Shown one piece after another: positions 23,166-23,667 of a stretch of DNA of 23,667 bases. How positions within the stretch are numbered: position 1 is the stretch's first letter; the number at the start of each line of letters is the position of its first letter. The notes below the pieces were generated by a model that did not search any database, was not told where the DNA came from, and saw nothing but the letters and a program-made list of their open reading frames with translations. The position numbers were made by a program, and so were the translations under genes. The stretch comes from Anaerolineae bacterium (GTDB lineage Bacteria > Chloroflexota > Anaerolineae > Anaerolineales > Villigracilaceae). The stretch spans positions 19,612 through 43,278 of the forward strand of contig DNDO01000193.1 in NCBI GenBank assembly GCA_003484265.1, read 5' to 3'.

Positions 23166-23363
23166 ATGACATCGCCCCGCTTCCTCCTCACCCTGGGATT
23201 GATCTTGTTGCTGATAGGCTGGATCATTCCATTGTTGATAATCATGCGCGCGATCCCCTCCACGTTCTTCCTTAACTTTTTTTCTTGGGGTGCGTCTGTT
23301 GCGGGATTGTTCCTTGGGTTCATCGGCGGGGCAATGTGGGTGACGATGAATAAAGATCAATAG
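23166..23363 (+). CDS. Small two-helix membrane protein at the operon end
   Basis: The 65-residue protein begins three bases after the stop of ATPase F. It has two hydrophobic segments, about 7-28 (LLTLGLILLLIGWIIPLLII) and about 35-58 (FFLNFFSWGASVAGLFLGFI), joined by a short loop, and ends in KDQ. No family is recognised. It is probably real because of its tight spacing, membrane-like pattern and the terminator right after its stop. It could be a transporter accessory subunit or just an operon passenger. The ribosome-binding site is weak, so translational coupling is likely. Confidence 0.65.
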   Translation: MTSPRFLLTLGLILLLIGWIIPLLIIMRAIPSTFFLNFFSWGASVAGLFLGFIGGAMWVTMNKDQ

Positions 23364-23397
23364 AAGAGAGCGATGCATATCACAGCATCGCTCTCTT
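23364..23397. terminator. Convergent terminator between the transporter operon and the cytochrome gene
   Basis: A perfect 13-bp stem (23364-23376 with 23385-23397) with an eight-base loop begins directly after the small-protein stop and 15 bases from the cytochrome stop on the other strand. No strong T-run follows on either side. Confidence 0.7.
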
Positions 23398-23412
23398 GTT
23401 GAAGATTTCTTC

Positions 23413-23667
23413 TTACTTCAACGTGCGGATGAACACAACCGCCTGCCATATCTGGTCTTCGTTCAAAATGCCTTTCCACCCGATCATGGACGTGCCGGGC
23501 TTGCCGGCAGATATACGCCAGAATAAATAATCGTCTGATGCGACGGCTTGCAGATCAGCGAGGTTCCTCGGCCTGGGGACAAGCGCCTGCCCGGCAGGAC
23601 CGTCCCCACGTCCCTGCGGTCCGTGGCAGGTTTCGCAATTTGTTTGAAAAACCTTTGCGCCGTCAGC
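23413..23667 (-). CDS. c-type cytochrome, C-terminal part (runs off the right edge)
   Basis: The minus-strand frame enters from the window edge and ends at TAA (23415-23413), giving 84 codons. It reads DGAKVFQTNCETCHGPQGRG, then GDGPAGQALVPRPRNLAD. The heme-binding motif CETCH lies at 23623-23637, and the Met in TSMIGWKG is the likely sixth iron ligand. It ends NEDQIWQAVVFIRTLK, as is usual for class I cytochrome c domains. It should carry electrons outside the cytoplasmic membrane, either alone or as the end of a larger redox protein; the missing N-terminus prevents a choice. It is convergent with the transporter operon and unrelated to it. Confidence 0.9.
   Translation of the reverse strand, partial: ADGAKVFQTNCETCHGPQGRGDGPAGQALVPRPRNLADLQAVASDDYLFWRISAGKPGTSMIGWKGILNEDQIWQAVVFIRTLK

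Noticed and set aside
23576..23608. GGGGAC...GTCCCC palindrome in the cytochrome gene
   Set aside because: It encodes the ordinary conserved cytochrome segment GDGPAG-AL-P-PR, so the symmetry is probably coincidental and not an inserted repeat.
1..23667. CRISPR array, tRNA, rRNA, IS element or prophage
   Set aside because: No regularly spaced direct repeats, cloverleaf-like sequence, transposase or integrase motifs were found on reading both strands.

Overview
The window looks like a chromosomal segment of a Chloroflexota bacterium, most likely of the class Anaerolineae. This is inferred from membrane-anchored and lipid-anchored proteins with long Pro/Thr linkers of the TPTPTP type, a CIRCE-controlled groESL, paired HTH-DUF2087 regulators, and several promoters whose -10 box lies directly before the start codon. 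No phage, IS element, CRISPR array, tRNA or rRNA was seen.

Left part (1-8113). A partial MFS sugar transporter and trmD lie on the minus strand. Divergent from them is a tandem pair of membrane-anchored TPR proteins. The heat-shock operon groES-groEL follows, under a promoter and CIRCE operator, and ends at a strong terminator. Next come a parvulin-type foldase lipoprotein and a Pro/Thr-linker surface protein. Most of these genes concern protein folding or cell-surface scaffolding.

Middle (8113-14880). A branched-chain aminotransferase on the minus strand is divergent from two overlapping HTH-DUF2087 regulators. The regulators' promoter carries a perfect 12-bp inverted repeat, probably an autoregulatory operator. 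A convergent terminator separates them from a minus-strand two-component system: a 1251-residue sensor kinase with 14 propeller blades, and its NarL-type response regulator.

Right part (14881-23363). Divergent from the kinase is a six- or seven-gene Dpp/Opp-like ABC transporter operon: substrate-binding lipoprotein, permease B, permease C, ATPase D, DinB-like protein, ATPase F and a small membrane protein. It is unusual in several ways. The binding protein has its family motifs in circularly permuted order and an extra C-terminal domain. Permease C has an extracytoplasmic insertion of about 180 residues after TM1. A DinB-fold protein sits between the two ATPases. A palindromic element separates the binding protein from the permeases. 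The neighbouring sensor kinase is a plausible regulator of this transporter, but that rests on position alone.

Right edge. A convergent partial gene encodes the C-terminal part of a c-type cytochrome.
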